The position numbers and the translations under genes were made by a program. Source: Bog-756 sp963703145 (lineage in GTDB: Bacteria > Actinomycetota > Acidimicrobiia > Acidimicrobiales > RAAP-2). From it: DNA of 64,000 nucleotides. Position 1 is the first letter of the stretch. The number at the start of each line of letters is the position of its first letter. Location of the stretch: positions 4,092,001 to 4,156,000 of the forward strand of contig OY969793.1 in the NCBI GenBank assembly GCA_963703145.1, read 5' to 3'. Under the pieces are notes generated by a model. That model did no database searches, was not told the DNA's origin, and saw only the letters and a list, made by a program, of their open reading frames with translations. Positions 32,980 through 40,775 of the stretch are shown here, in pieces.

Positions 32980-33716
32980 GGTCGCCCTACCTCACCGAAC
33001 GAGTCGATCGGGCTGTGGAGCGACAGGCCACCGTCGCAGTCGATGATCTGTCCGGTGACCCACTCGAGGTCGTGGACGGCGAGCGTTACCGCGGCGATGT
33101 CCTGGGGTTGTCCGAGGCGGCCGAGAGGGGTGCGGCCGGCCACCGACGCCAGCCAGCCCGAGTCGACTGGTGCCCGACCCAGCATGGGGGTGGCGGTCAC
33201 CCCCGGCCCCACGCCATTGACCCGGATGCCGGAGGGTCCCCATTCGAACGCCGCCACCCGGACGACCATGCTCAAGGCCGCTTTCGAGGCGCAGTAGAGA
33301 CCCATCGAGCGGTCAGAGAGATGGGCACTGATACTGGACGTTGCCACCAAGGATCCACCCGTGCCGGCCTCGATCAGCGCGTTGGCCACCCCACGGAGAA
33401 CGAGCCACGGGCCCCGGACGTTGGTAGCCATCACCTGGTCCCACGCCTCGACGCTCTCGTCGAGCAGGAGTCCCCCATGGCCGATTCCTGCGGTGACGGT
33501 GGTCCACCGGGGAAGGCCGAACCGCCGGACAGTCGCCTGCAGTGCATCGTCCACCGAGTCCGGATCCGCTACATCGCAGTGGATGTCGGCTTCGTTCGCA
33601 ATGTCCCAGACCACCACCGGGATGCCCTGTTTCCGGTAGGCCTCAACGACGGCGGCCCCGATGCCCGAGGCGCCTCCGACAACTAGTGCTGAGGCCTCGG
33701 CCTCCCTTGTGGTCAC
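32976..33716 (-). CDS. SDR-family oxidoreductase in the catabolic operon
   Basis: 246-residue classical SDR: VVGGASGIGAAVVEAY nucleotide site, CDVADPDSVDDAL, ATSSISAHLSDRSMGLYCASKAALS with the Ser-Tyr-Lys triad (around 140-160), and VNGVGPGVTATPML. Shares 4-bp overlaps with both the TetR and the monooxygenase genes. It probably oxidises a secondary alcohol to the ketone used by the monooxygenase; that order is inference. Confidence 0.87.
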   Translation of the reverse strand: MTTREAEASALVVGGASGIGAAVVEAYRKQGIPVVVWDIANEADIHCDVADPDSVDDALQATVRRFGLPRWTTVTAGIGHGGLLLDESVEAWDQVMATNVRGPWLVLRGVANALIEAGTGGSLVATSSISAHLSDRSMGLYCASKAALSMVVRVAAFEWGPSGIRVNGVGPGVTATPMLGRAPVDSGWLASVAGRTPLGRLGQPQDIAAVTLAVHDLEWVTGQIIDCDGGLSLHSPIDSFGEVGRP

Positions 33717-34297
33717 GATCCGGCTCCGATCCCGCCGAGGACGAACGACGAGATGACCTCGGTCAACTCGCCCAGCGGCGGGTCATTGTCGAGCGCAAAG
33801 ACATTCACCGCGGTGGTGGTGATGGCACCGAGGATGGCGACGGCGGTCAGCTTGGGGTGGACCACCGTCCGGAACGTCCCGTCCGCCGCTCCCTCGGTCA
33901 GCAGGGACGCCACCGGAGTGATGAAGGCGGCATCCGACCGCACGGCGACCTCGGGCTGACGCGCCGCTCGACCGAGGTCGAAGACAAGGGCCTGGCTCGC
34001 CGCCGGGAAGCGGGCGAACACCTCGAGGTGGGCGGCTATCAGCCCCTGGAGCCGCTGGGCGGGGTCGCCCGGGCCTTTGATGGCCGTCGCTACCGCCGAG
34101 CCGACGGCGTCGAGAACGACCCCGAAGATGAACGAGAGGACCTGCTCCTTCCCGTCGAAGTAGTAATAGATGGTCGCCTTGGGGACGCCGGTCACGGCCG
34201 CGATGTCGTCGGTCTTCGTGCCGTCGAGGCCTCGTTCGGCGAAGAGGTCGGCGGCGGCCATCAGCTTGGTGGCCATGTCCTCGGGTACCTTGCGCAC
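33713..34297 (-). CDS. TetR-family regulator, first gene of the catabolic operon
   Basis: 194 residues from GTG 34297 with GGAG before it. HTH: LMAAADLFAERGLDGTKTDDIAAVTGVPKATIYYYFDGKEQVL. The C-terminal ligand domain is all-helical with no family signature. As promoter-proximal gene of the set through the thiolase and overlapping the SDR, it probably represses itself and the cluster. The facing palindrome CAGTTTAAACTG at 34334-34345 is the best operator candidate, and the divergent amidohydrolase may share it. Confidence 0.88.
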   Translation of the reverse strand: MRKVPEDMATKLMAAADLFAERGLDGTKTDDIAAVTGVPKATIYYYFDGKEQVLSFIFGVVLDAVGSAVATAIKGPGDPAQRLQGLIAAHLEVFARFPAASQALVFDLGRAARQPEVAVRSDAAFITPVASLLTEGAADGTFRTVVHPKLTAVAILGAITTTAVNVFALDNDPPLGELTEVISSFVLGGIGAGS

Positions 34298-34333
34298 GGC
34301 GCTCCATTAACTAGAAAACTACGGTGAGACTTA

Positions 34334-34345
34334 CAGTTTAAACTG
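34334..34345. promoter_or_regulatory. Perfect palindrome CAGTTTAAACTG, putative TetR operator
   Basis: A 12-bp perfect palindrome in the 137-bp AT-rich gap between the divergent tetR (start 34297) and amidohydrolase (start 34435). On the minus strand it lies just downstream of TAGAAT, a good -10 hexamer match, so a bound repressor would block tetR transcription. Confidence 0.55.
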
Positions 34346-34434
34346 GAATTCTAAGCTAGCATACCAAGATGATCCCAGCACAGGGGCAGCCCCGGAGGGG
34401 AGACTGGCTGTGCCGGGCGTCGTAGGGGGTTCCA

Positions 34435-36144
34435 TTGCCTGAATTCGATCTCGTGATCCGTGGTGGCCAGGTGGTGGACGGGACCGGCGCGGCCCGGCGA
34501 ACGGCTGACGTCGCGGTACTCGATGGCACCATCGTCGATGTCGGCCAGGTGCGCGGGTCCGGCCGCCGTGAGATCGATGCCGACGGAGCCGTGGTCGCGC
34601 CCGGATTCGTCGACATCCACACGCACTACGACGGGCAGGCCACCTGGTCCTCGACCCTCACCCCGTCGACGTGGCACGGTGTCACGACGGTCGTGATGGG
34701 GAACTGCGGTGTCGGGTTCGCTCCGGTGCGCCCGACCGACCACGAGCGGTTGATCGACCTCATGGAGGGCGTGGAGGACATTCCTGGCACCGCCCTCCAC
34801 GCCGGCTTGGCGTGGGACTGGGACTCCTTTCCGAGTTATCTCGATGCCCTCGACCGACGGCACTACGACGTGGACGTGGCCACCCAGGTCCCTCATGCGC
34901 CCCTCCGACTCCACGTCATGGGCGAGCGTGCCGCACGACGAGAGGCGGCGACGGCCGAGGACGTGCTGGAGATGGGCCGGTTGGCTCACGAGGGGGTGCA
35001 GGCCGGGGCGCTCGGCTTCAGCACGGCCAGCACCCTCAATCATCGGACGAAGCAGGGCGAACTCACGCCGACCTATGCCGCCGCCCGCGAGGAGCTGTGC
35101 GGCATCGTCTCGGCGATGGGAGCCACGGGTGCCGGAGTCATTCAGCTCATCTCCGACTTCGATGACCCCGACGCGGAGTTCGCCATGCTCCGAGCCATGA
35201 TGGAGGTCTCGGGGCGACCGCTGTCGGTCTCGGTCATGCAGGTCCCGAGCTCTCCGGACCGGTGGCGGGTTCTGCTCGGGCACCTCGAGGCGGCCCAGGC
35301 CGACGGCCACACAGTCCGCGCCCAGGTGGCGGCGCGTGCCATCGGCATCATCCAGGGTCTGTCGTGCCGGCTGCATCCGTTCATCGGTCTGGCGTCGTTT
35401 CGCCAGCTCAGTGGACTGGGCCTCGAGGCGACCCTGGCCCGACTGGCGGAACCGACGCTGCGGGAGCAGATCCTGGCCGAGGCGGCGGAGACACCCGGTG
35501 GGATGTCCGCCCAGTCCGAGCGGTTGTTCGAGATGGCCGACCCACCCGACTACGAGCCGGACCCCACCACGAGCCTGGCGCAACGGGCGCGTCGCCAAGG
35601 AGTCACAGCGGAATCGCTCGTCTACGACCTGCTGGTGAGGGACCACGGGAGCACCCTGTTGTACACGCCAGTGATGAACTTTTCCGACGGCAACCTGGAC
35701 GCGGTGGGGGAGATGCTGGCCCACGAGCTTTCGATCCCGGGACTCTCGGATGGTGGTGCCCACGTCGGGATGATCTGTGACGCCAGCTTCCCCACCACGC
35801 TCCTGGCCCTGTGGGGCAGGGACCGAGCCCATGAGCACCTCGGACTCGAGCAGGTGGTGGCCCAGCAGTCCCGATCGACCGCTCAGGCTGTCGGCCTCAA
35901 CGATCGGGGGGTCATCGCCACGGGGTACCGGGCCGACCTGAATGTCATCGACCTTGCCGCCGTACAAGTCCGACGTCCGGTCCTCGTCGCCGACCTGCCG
36001 GCGGGAGCCAGTCGATTCGACCAGCGTGCTGACGGGTATCTCCACACCTTCGTGGGTGGCACCGAGACCACCGCAGGTGGGGTCGCCACCGGCGCACTGC
36101 CGGGTCGGTTGGTGCGTGGGGCCCAGGGAGAGCCTGAGCGATAG
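34435..36144 (+). CDS. Amidohydrolase of the N-acyl-D-amino-acid deacylase (Amidohydro_3) family
   Basis: 569 residues; TTG start at 34435 with GGGGG six bases upstream. Metal-binding HTHYDGQ near residue 62, the family segment WHGVTTVVMGNCGVGFAPVRPTD, GALGFSTASTLNHRTKQGELTPTYAA, and SDGGAHVGMICDASFPTTLL at the C-terminal side. It is typical of D-aminoacylases and related hydrolases of unknown specificity in catabolic clusters. Zinc-dependent amide or cyclic-imide hydrolysis is predicted. Divergent from the TetR operon across one operator, so a link with that pathway is likely but unproven. Confidence 0.84.
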   Translation: MPEFDLVIRGGQVVDGTGAARRTADVAVLDGTIVDVGQVRGSGRREIDADGAVVAPGFVDIHTHYDGQATWSSTLTPSTWHGVTTVVMGNCGVGFAPVRPTDHERLIDLMEGVEDIPGTALHAGLAWDWDSFPSYLDALDRRHYDVDVATQVPHAPLRLHVMGERAARREAATAEDVLEMGRLAHEGVQAGALGFSTASTLNHRTKQGELTPTYAAAREELCGIVSAMGATGAGVIQLISDFDDPDAEFAMLRAMMEVSGRPLSVSVMQVPSSPDRWRVLLGHLEAAQADGHTVRAQVAARAIGIIQGLSCRLHPFIGLASFRQLSGLGLEATLARLAEPTLREQILAEAAETPGGMSAQSERLFEMADPPDYEPDPTTSLAQRARRQGVTAESLVYDLLVRDHGSTLLYTPVMNFSDGNLDAVGEMLAHELSIPGLSDGGAHVGMICDASFPTTLLALWGRDRAHEHLGLEQVVAQQSRSTAQAVGLNDRGVIATGYRADLNVIDLAAVQVRRPVLVADLPAGASRFDQRADGYLHTFVGGTETTAGGVATGALPGRLVRGAQGEPER

Positions 36145-36193
36145 TTGCGCGGGTGATGTCTCGGTCGGCGGGCCTTGATCTCATGGCGGGTCA

Positions 36194-36408
36194 GTGATTG
36201 ACGAGCACGGCTACGGCCCAGCCGAGGATGAACCCGAGCCGGTGCACGAACCGAGCCAAGGCTACGGGCGCCGGATCCTGGTCGCCTTCGCGCGGCGTGC
36301 GTAACCATCCAGATCGGGTTCGGCGAAGTCCACGGCAGGCTGCCCGTTGTCCTCGGAGTGGCCCTCGTGGTGGCCGGGGTGTTCTGGTTCACCCGCCTCC
36401 TCCAGTAG
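36194..36408 (+). pseudogene. Possible small membrane protein, frame-broken
   Basis: Frame one from GTG 36194 reads VIDEHGYGPAEDEPEPV to a stop about 40 codons on; the adjacent frame continues with a membrane helix, RLPVVLGVALVVAGVFWFTR, to TAG at 36408. Joined by a one-base shift near 36290 they would make a roughly 70-residue protein with an acidic N-terminus and one helix. No homology is recognised, so this may be coincidental. It is the only coding-like content in 36145-36483. Confidence 0.3.
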
Positions 36409-36483
36409 GGGCGCGGGCGCAAGACGCAGCCAGCACGCTACGGTCCTTCGGGTGATCCCCCTGTGCCTACGAAAGGTTTTTTG

Positions 36484-37071
36484 ATGCCCCATAGAGGAAA
36501 ACTCCTGACAGGAGGGGTCGTGATCGTCCTCTCGTCGATCGGTGCATCGGCGTTTGTGAGCCTTCCGGCGGCGGCGTCAACACAGTCGGTGACCACATCG
36601 CCGGCAAAAGGGCTCCTGACCGCGGCAGAGGCGAAGCATCTCGGTTTCACAAAGACCGCAGACAAGCCTGTCACCAGCTCGAAGACCGGTGTGACCGGCT
36701 GCGCCAAGGGCGCCCAGGTGGCGTTCGAGGATGCCAGTGGGTCCACGGGGCTGATCTCCCAGGTCCTGGTGTGCAAGTCCACCAAGGTGGCAGCGGCACT
36801 ACTCAAAAAGGAGAAGAGCGTCGGGACGGCGGCGGCGTCCATGAAGCCTCCCAAGCAGCTGGGAACCGCAGCCATCGAGCGGGCGGCCTCCGGATCGACG
36901 TATGCCATCTATTGGCAGCGGGGCAAGCTCCTCGAGCTCGTGGCGTTGGACACCAACGTCAAGGCGACGAGTAGCTCGACGACGACGTCGGTGCCCGCAG
37001 TGCCCCTCACAGCCCAACAGCAAGGGACATTGGTGAAGTCGGCGCTCAAGCAGGACGCGGCCACCAAGTAG
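36484..37071 (+). CDS. Secreted hypothetical protein
   Basis: 195 residues from ATG 36484, with GAAAGG upstream; GTG 36463 would add seven residues. Signal peptide about 7-35 (GKLLTGGVVIVLSSIGASAFVSLPAAAS). The mature part is Ala/Ser/Thr/Lys-rich with two cysteines (GVTGCAKGAQVAFEDASG, QVLVCKSTKVA) and the hint of a sensor-like fold; I do not recognise a domain. The SnoaL gene starts 4 bases after its stop, so the two are probably cotranscribed. Confidence 0.7.
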   Translation: MPHRGKLLTGGVVIVLSSIGASAFVSLPAAASTQSVTTSPAKGLLTAAEAKHLGFTKTADKPVTSSKTGVTGCAKGAQVAFEDASGSTGLISQVLVCKSTKVAAALLKKEKSVGTAAASMKPPKQLGTAAIERAASGSTYAIYWQRGKLLELVALDTNVKATSSSTTTSVPAVPLTAQQQGTLVKSALKQDAATK

Positions 37072-37075
37072 CGCG

Positions 37076-37471
37076 ATGGCGCCTCTCGGACCACGACCCG
37101 CAGCGGTCGCTCTCTGGCACAAAGCGGTCGAGGTTCGCGATCCGGCCCTGCTCGACGACCTGTTGGCCGACGGGGTCGTGTTCCGGTCGCCCGCCGTCTT
37201 CGCCCCCCAGGAGGGCAAGGAGTTGACCACCGCATATCTGACGGCGGCCATGGCCGTGCTCGGCCCGACCGTGCGCTACGTCGAGGAATGGCACAACGAT
37301 CACTCTGCCGTATTGGAGTTCGAAGCCGAGCTCGACGGTACCTTCCTGCAAGGGATCGACCTGATGCGGTGGAACGACGACGACCAACTGGTCGAGTTCA
37401 CGGTTTTGGTCCGTCCCTTCCGGGGGCTCGAGAAGCTCATCGAGCTCATGGCCAGGCAGCTCGGCCAGTAG
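37076..37471 (+). CDS. SnoaL-like/NTF2-like protein
   Basis: 131 residues with the cone-shaped NTF2 fold pattern: WHKAVEVRDPALLDDLLADGVVFRSPAVF, HNDHSAVLEFEAELDGTFLQGIDLMRWNDDDQLVEFTVLVRPF. SnoaL_2-type proteins act as cyclases, isomerases or ligand-binding proteins; no catalytic Asp or His is certain here. Start is 4 bp after the previous stop. Confidence 0.75.
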   Translation: MAPLGPRPAAVALWHKAVEVRDPALLDDLLADGVVFRSPAVFAPQEGKELTTAYLTAAMAVLGPTVRYVEEWHNDHSAVLEFEAELDGTFLQGIDLMRWNDDDQLVEFTVLVRPFRGLEKLIELMARQLGQ

Positions 37472-37701
37472 GGCTGAGGTGGTATCGGAACAAGGGCCTC
37501 GGCGGACGGCGCTCCTTCGATGCTTGGGACGGGGGGGTTGTCGTATCGACATCCATTGGGGTCGAGACAGCGTCAGGTGAGGTCACAGCTCGACCAGTCT
37601 CAGTGGCACGAGCCACCTTGGCGAGGTTCGCGGTCGGCTGACCTTGCGGCGATCCGGGCTCTGGCCCGCCTCTGGCGAGGCGTGGCAGACTTCTCTGCAC
37701 G

Positions 37702-38679
37702 ATGGTCACCGAGCGCGTCATGGGAGCAACCGCACTTCGCTTGAGTCCCGTTTGGGACGATCCGGCCGGAATCGTCGACCTGATTCGGAGCGCCGGTCCG
37801 TTCTGGCCCCTGGCCAACTACGCCGCCAGCGACGCCGAGATGTCGGCCCTTGGTCGCGAGCCGGTCTCGTTCACCCCGCCCTGGTTCCGCCAAGACTTCG
37901 CTCGAGAGTCGCAGGTGCTTGTGCCCGGGGCCGAGGCCATTCTGGCCAATGAACGGTTCGCTCATGGGGCCCAGCAACTCGGTGGGGGAGCTGATGCGGT
38001 AGTTCGACCACAGGCCGTGTACGTCAACATCATGGGTCCGACGCCGTTCGCGTTCCCACCGCACTTGGACATCCCGGCGTTTCGAGGCTTCACGAGAGCG
38101 ACACAGCCAGTGTGGCTCCTCAAGACGATGAAGACCTCCGGGCTCTTCGAGGCATGGCGGACGAAGATCACCACGGCGGTGTCGTGGTTCTACACAGGCA
38201 CTGGGGGCGATTTCCACTACTGGCCAGAGGGCCCCGAGGGTCCCATGGCCGTGGAGCGCTCCCCCTACGACAACGTAAGCGTGCTGGCCGACAACGAGTT
38301 CACCTTTCACGGTGTGGCCGCGCTCGGTGCCCCGGGCACCACCATGCCCGAGGGGCTCACGCGGGAGTCCCGACTCCTCCGAGGTGAATCTGGCTGGGAC
38401 GTCCACGATGCCCACGGGACCACCCAGGCCCACTTCGACGATGACGAGGTACGCATCACCATCTCGTGGAAGGCCGACGTCTTCGCCAACGGCGAGGAAG
38501 CGGAGATCCACGATCGTGGTGACGACCCGCTCACCCTCGACGCAGTCGTGGAGCTCTTCCAGAAGGATCTGGCTATTCGCCGGGTCGCGGTTCACGAGCT
38601 GAACGATCCACTGGCCGACCAAGGGTGGATCGCCACCTTGGCCTCCACCTACCAAGATCCTGCGCCACAGATGCCGTGA
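37702..38679 (+). CDS. Hypothetical protein, possible Fe(II)/2-oxoglutarate-type oxygenase fold
   Basis: 325 residues, no family recognised. An HxD pair (FAFPPHLDIPAFRG, near residue 113) and a distant His (DNEFTFHGVAALGAPG, near 203) could form an iron-binding triad, but the order is the only support. It is acidic, with no signal peptide or membrane segment. Start ATG 37702 follows a 230-bp gap with no gene. An alternative is an uncharacterised beta-barrel domain. Confidence 0.6.
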   Translation: MVTERVMGATALRLSPVWDDPAGIVDLIRSAGPFWPLANYAASDAEMSALGREPVSFTPPWFRQDFARESQVLVPGAEAILANERFAHGAQQLGGGADAVVRPQAVYVNIMGPTPFAFPPHLDIPAFRGFTRATQPVWLLKTMKTSGLFEAWRTKITTAVSWFYTGTGGDFHYWPEGPEGPMAVERSPYDNVSVLADNEFTFHGVAALGAPGTTMPEGLTRESRLLRGESGWDVHDAHGTTQAHFDDDEVRITISWKADVFANGEEAEIHDRGDDPLTLDAVVELFQKDLAIRRVAVHELNDPLADQGWIATLASTYQDPAPQMP

Positions 38680-38773
38680 GGTCGTACCGGCTTGCTGAAA
38701 GCTGAACCTCTCGCTGGCGCCCGCTGACCATGACCGTGCCGCTCGGGGAATGGCGAGCTGGGGGCAAGCTTGG

Positions 38774-39676
38774 TCAGGAGACAACCAGCACGAGCTTGCC
38801 GCGCACGTGACCGGCCTCGCCGATGCGGTGCGCTTCGTCCACCTCGGCCAACGGGAACGTTTGTCCGACCGGGAGTGAGAACTTCCCGGACTCGACCAGA
38901 TCGCCGACCAGAGCGAGCGAGTAGAGAGCGCGCCCAGAGTCGCCGCGACTGAATCGCACACCATGCTGCCGGGCTCCGGCCATGTCGGCAATCGTAATGA
39001 CGTTGTCCGCGTCGCCCACGAGCTCGATGAGCTCGGGGAGGATGCCGCTCCCGGCGACGTCGAGCGCCCTGTCGACACCGTCAGGCGCCAGCCTATGAAC
39101 CTGCTCCGCCAGACCCTCGCCGTAGGCGACGGGTTCGGCGCCGATCGTGCGCAGATGGTCGTGTGTGGCGGGGCTGCCGGATCCGATCACTCGGGCACCA
39201 CGGGAAACGGCGAGTTGGACGGCGGCGCTGCCGACCGTCCCGGACGCGCCGCTGATCAGCAAGGTACTTCCCCTCGCAACCGTCAGCTGGTCCAGGGCCC
39301 GTGCGGCTGTCTCGACCGCGGAAGGCAGCGCGGCGGCTCCTGCGAAGCTGAGCGGGGGCGGCATCGGTGCCCAGGAAGTCAGTACCGTCAGTTCCGCCTG
39401 GGCAGCACCGTCTCCGCTGAACCCAAACACTCGGTCTCCGATGGCGGTGTCCGTGACACCCTCACCTAATTCGTCGACGATCCCGGCCGCCTCGTAGCCC
39501 AATGTCTGGGGTAGGTGCTGGTCCATCAGGCCCTGGCGCTTTTTCCAGTCACTGGCATTGACGCCAGCGGCATGTACGGCAATCCGGACCTCACCAGGGC
39601 CTGGGTGCGGGTCCGGAAGTTCCACGATCTCGAGGACCTCCGGGCCACCGAACCGGCTGAACAACGCCCCTTTCAT
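38774..39676 (-). CDS. NADP-dependent quinone oxidoreductase/MDR-family protein
   Basis: 300 residues from ATG 39676; a longer frame upstream has no family content. GroES-like N-terminus (MKGALFSRFGGPEVLEIVELPDPHPGPGEVRIAVHAAGVNASDWKKRQG), then GYEAAGIVDELGEGV and a Rossmann fold with ISGASGTVGSAAVQLAVSRGARVIG. It lacks the zinc-ligand pattern, typical of the QOR subgroup. NADPH-dependent reduction of quinones or enones is expected. The 293 bases after its start (39677-39969) contain no gene except the left repeat. Confidence 0.85.
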   Translation of the reverse strand: MKGALFSRFGGPEVLEIVELPDPHPGPGEVRIAVHAAGVNASDWKKRQGLMDQHLPQTLGYEAAGIVDELGEGVTDTAIGDRVFGFSGDGAAQAELTVLTSWAPMPPPLSFAGAAALPSAVETAARALDQLTVARGSTLLISGASGTVGSAAVQLAVSRGARVIGSGSPATHDHLRTIGAEPVAYGEGLAEQVHRLAPDGVDRALDVAGSGILPELIELVGDADNVITIADMAGARQHGVRFSRGDSGRALYSLALVGDLVESGKFSLPVGQTFPLAEVDEAHRIGEAGHVRGKLVLVVS

Positions 39677-39817
39677 GAGTTGCTCCGTTCGCGACCCGAA
39701 GGGCCGATCGTGAGTGCGTGCCACTCTCCAGTGTTGACGAGGATTCTGGCTGGTCTCATGGAACGGGACGTCGTGACCTTCACGGGAGAGCCGCGTCGAC
39801 CGTGGCCTCGCGTGCCA

Positions 39818-39867
39818 TCCGATCTTCATGTCGAACAGGCAGGTCCAGCCACCGAGTGGAGGTGAAG
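39818..39867. repeat. Left copy of a 50-bp direct repeat that matches the tRNA-Ala 3' end
   Basis: Identical to the right copy at 45 of 50 positions; the last 26 bases, GGTCCAGCCACCGAGTGG and on to GAAG, are exact. It carries the last 11 nt of the tRNA-Ala (CGC) gene on the minus strand plus 3' flank. Spacing between copies is exactly 560 bp. This is what an attachment-site duplication at a tRNA 3' end looks like. Confidence 0.8.
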
Positions 39868-39969
39868 AGAAACAATAGGAACCGGGGTCCGATCATCACC
39901 GGTCCGGTGGTCAGCCTGCGCGACGTTTCCCAACTCCGGCTGACTTGAACGAGGCCGATCAGGCTGGGG

Positions 39970-40189
39970 TTACCAGGCCTGTGCAATCCGAACAGACGGC
40001 TGAGGAACCACCCGGCCGCTGGAGGTGGCTGCCTCAACCCACGCTTCAAATGGCGACTTCGACTTCGGCCACAGCTTCGTGCGGGGTGTCGCCGAGCGCC
40101 GAGCAGTAGGTCAGATCAGGCGCGTCTGCCACCCCCGCCTCGTCCTCGGCACTCCAAAAAACGTTGATGGGATCGGCCAGCGTGCTCAC
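39970..40189 (-). pseudogene. HicB-like antitoxin remnant (frameshifted)
   Basis: From GTG 40189, overlapping the hicA stop as GTGA. The first 47 codons match the HicB N-terminus: DPINVFWSAEDEAGVADAPDLTYCSALGDTPHEAVAEVEVA. A stop then occurs, but skipping one base restores FEAWVEAATSSGRVVPQPS and ends at TAA 39970, giving the family's usual 72 residues or so. Total span is 220 nt, 3n+1. An antitoxin would bind and neutralise HicA; here it is probably dead or a sequencing error. Confidence 0.68.
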
Positions 40190-40389
40190 TTGTCCTCCTC
40201 GATCATCAGATCGTACCGCTGCACCAAGGAGAGCTGTCGAAGCTGGTAGGGCTTCGCCTGTCCCCGCCGATTCTGGAAGTTCAGCTGTTCGGAAATGCCC
40301 GGCCGAGCGAGCACATGGTGGCTGCGGGACGTTGTGACATCCCTGGAAGAGTAGCGCTGAGCTGGGTTCGGGCACTCTCCGATCGTCAT
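40186..40389 (-). pseudogene. HicA-like mRNA interferase toxin, 5'-truncated
   Basis: 67 codons from ATG 40389. The C-terminal two-thirds resembles the HicA family with the catalytic-histidine segment (TSRSHHVLARPGISEQLN) and FQNRRGQAKPYQLRQLSLV. Family members carry about 30 more residues before it; the N-terminus here runs into the right-hand direct repeat (40378-40427) and has no homologous content. The loss boundary coincides with the repeat, consistent with deletion at the attachment site. Pairs with the HicB remnant. Confidence 0.62.
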
Positions 40390-40427
40390 AGCGAAAAGGC
40401 TGGTCCAGCCACCGAGTGGAGGTGAAG
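40378..40427. repeat. Right copy of the 50-bp direct repeat, overlapping the tRNA-Ala 3' end
   Basis: See the left copy at 39818-39867. It covers the 3' terminal 11 nt of the tRNA gene and 39 bases beyond; the HicA remnant's start codon lies inside it. Confidence 0.8.
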
Positions 40428-40489
40428 GGACTCGAACCCTCGGCCTCTACATTGCGAACGTAGCGCTCTACCAGCTGAGCTACACCCCC
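40417..40489 (-). tRNA. tRNA-Ala (anticodon CGC)
   Basis: 73 nt without encoded CCA. Acceptor arms GGGGGTG and CACCTCC pair with G3:U70, the alanine identity element; discriminator A73. D-arm GCTC/GAGC, anticodon stem CTACG/TGTAG around loop TTCGCAA (anticodon CGC), T-arm GAGGG-TTCGAGT-CCCTT. It reads GCG codons. A -10-like TATTCT sits about 12 bases upstream. Its 3' end is duplicated at 39857-39867. Confidence 0.95.
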
Positions 40490-40775
40490 GGGTGCCCGCC
40501 GAGAATAGCTGGACCCAACGGATCGGTTGTCACAGGTGCAATCACAGCACCCCGGCCCGCCATCGATCCCCTGGTGGGACACCGATCTGGGCAGGTTCAC
40601 CGTGTGCCTCGACCGGCGAGGAGCTGCCCGCTACCCATCCATCGGTCCGTCGAATCACCAGATCCTTCCACGGCGGTGAACATTCTCAGGTCAGTCCTCC
40701 CGTGTGTGGCCGCCACCCAGTGGCCCTGTCTCAGTCCGCCCCAGCAGTTGGAGCTCCCCTCTACAGTGGGACTCG

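Noticed and set aside
40046..40600. Reading frame on the minus strand through tRNA-Ala (contains VAQLVER... GSSPFTST)
   Set aside because: This string is the well-known artefact of translating a tRNA gene; only the HicB portion is plausible coding.
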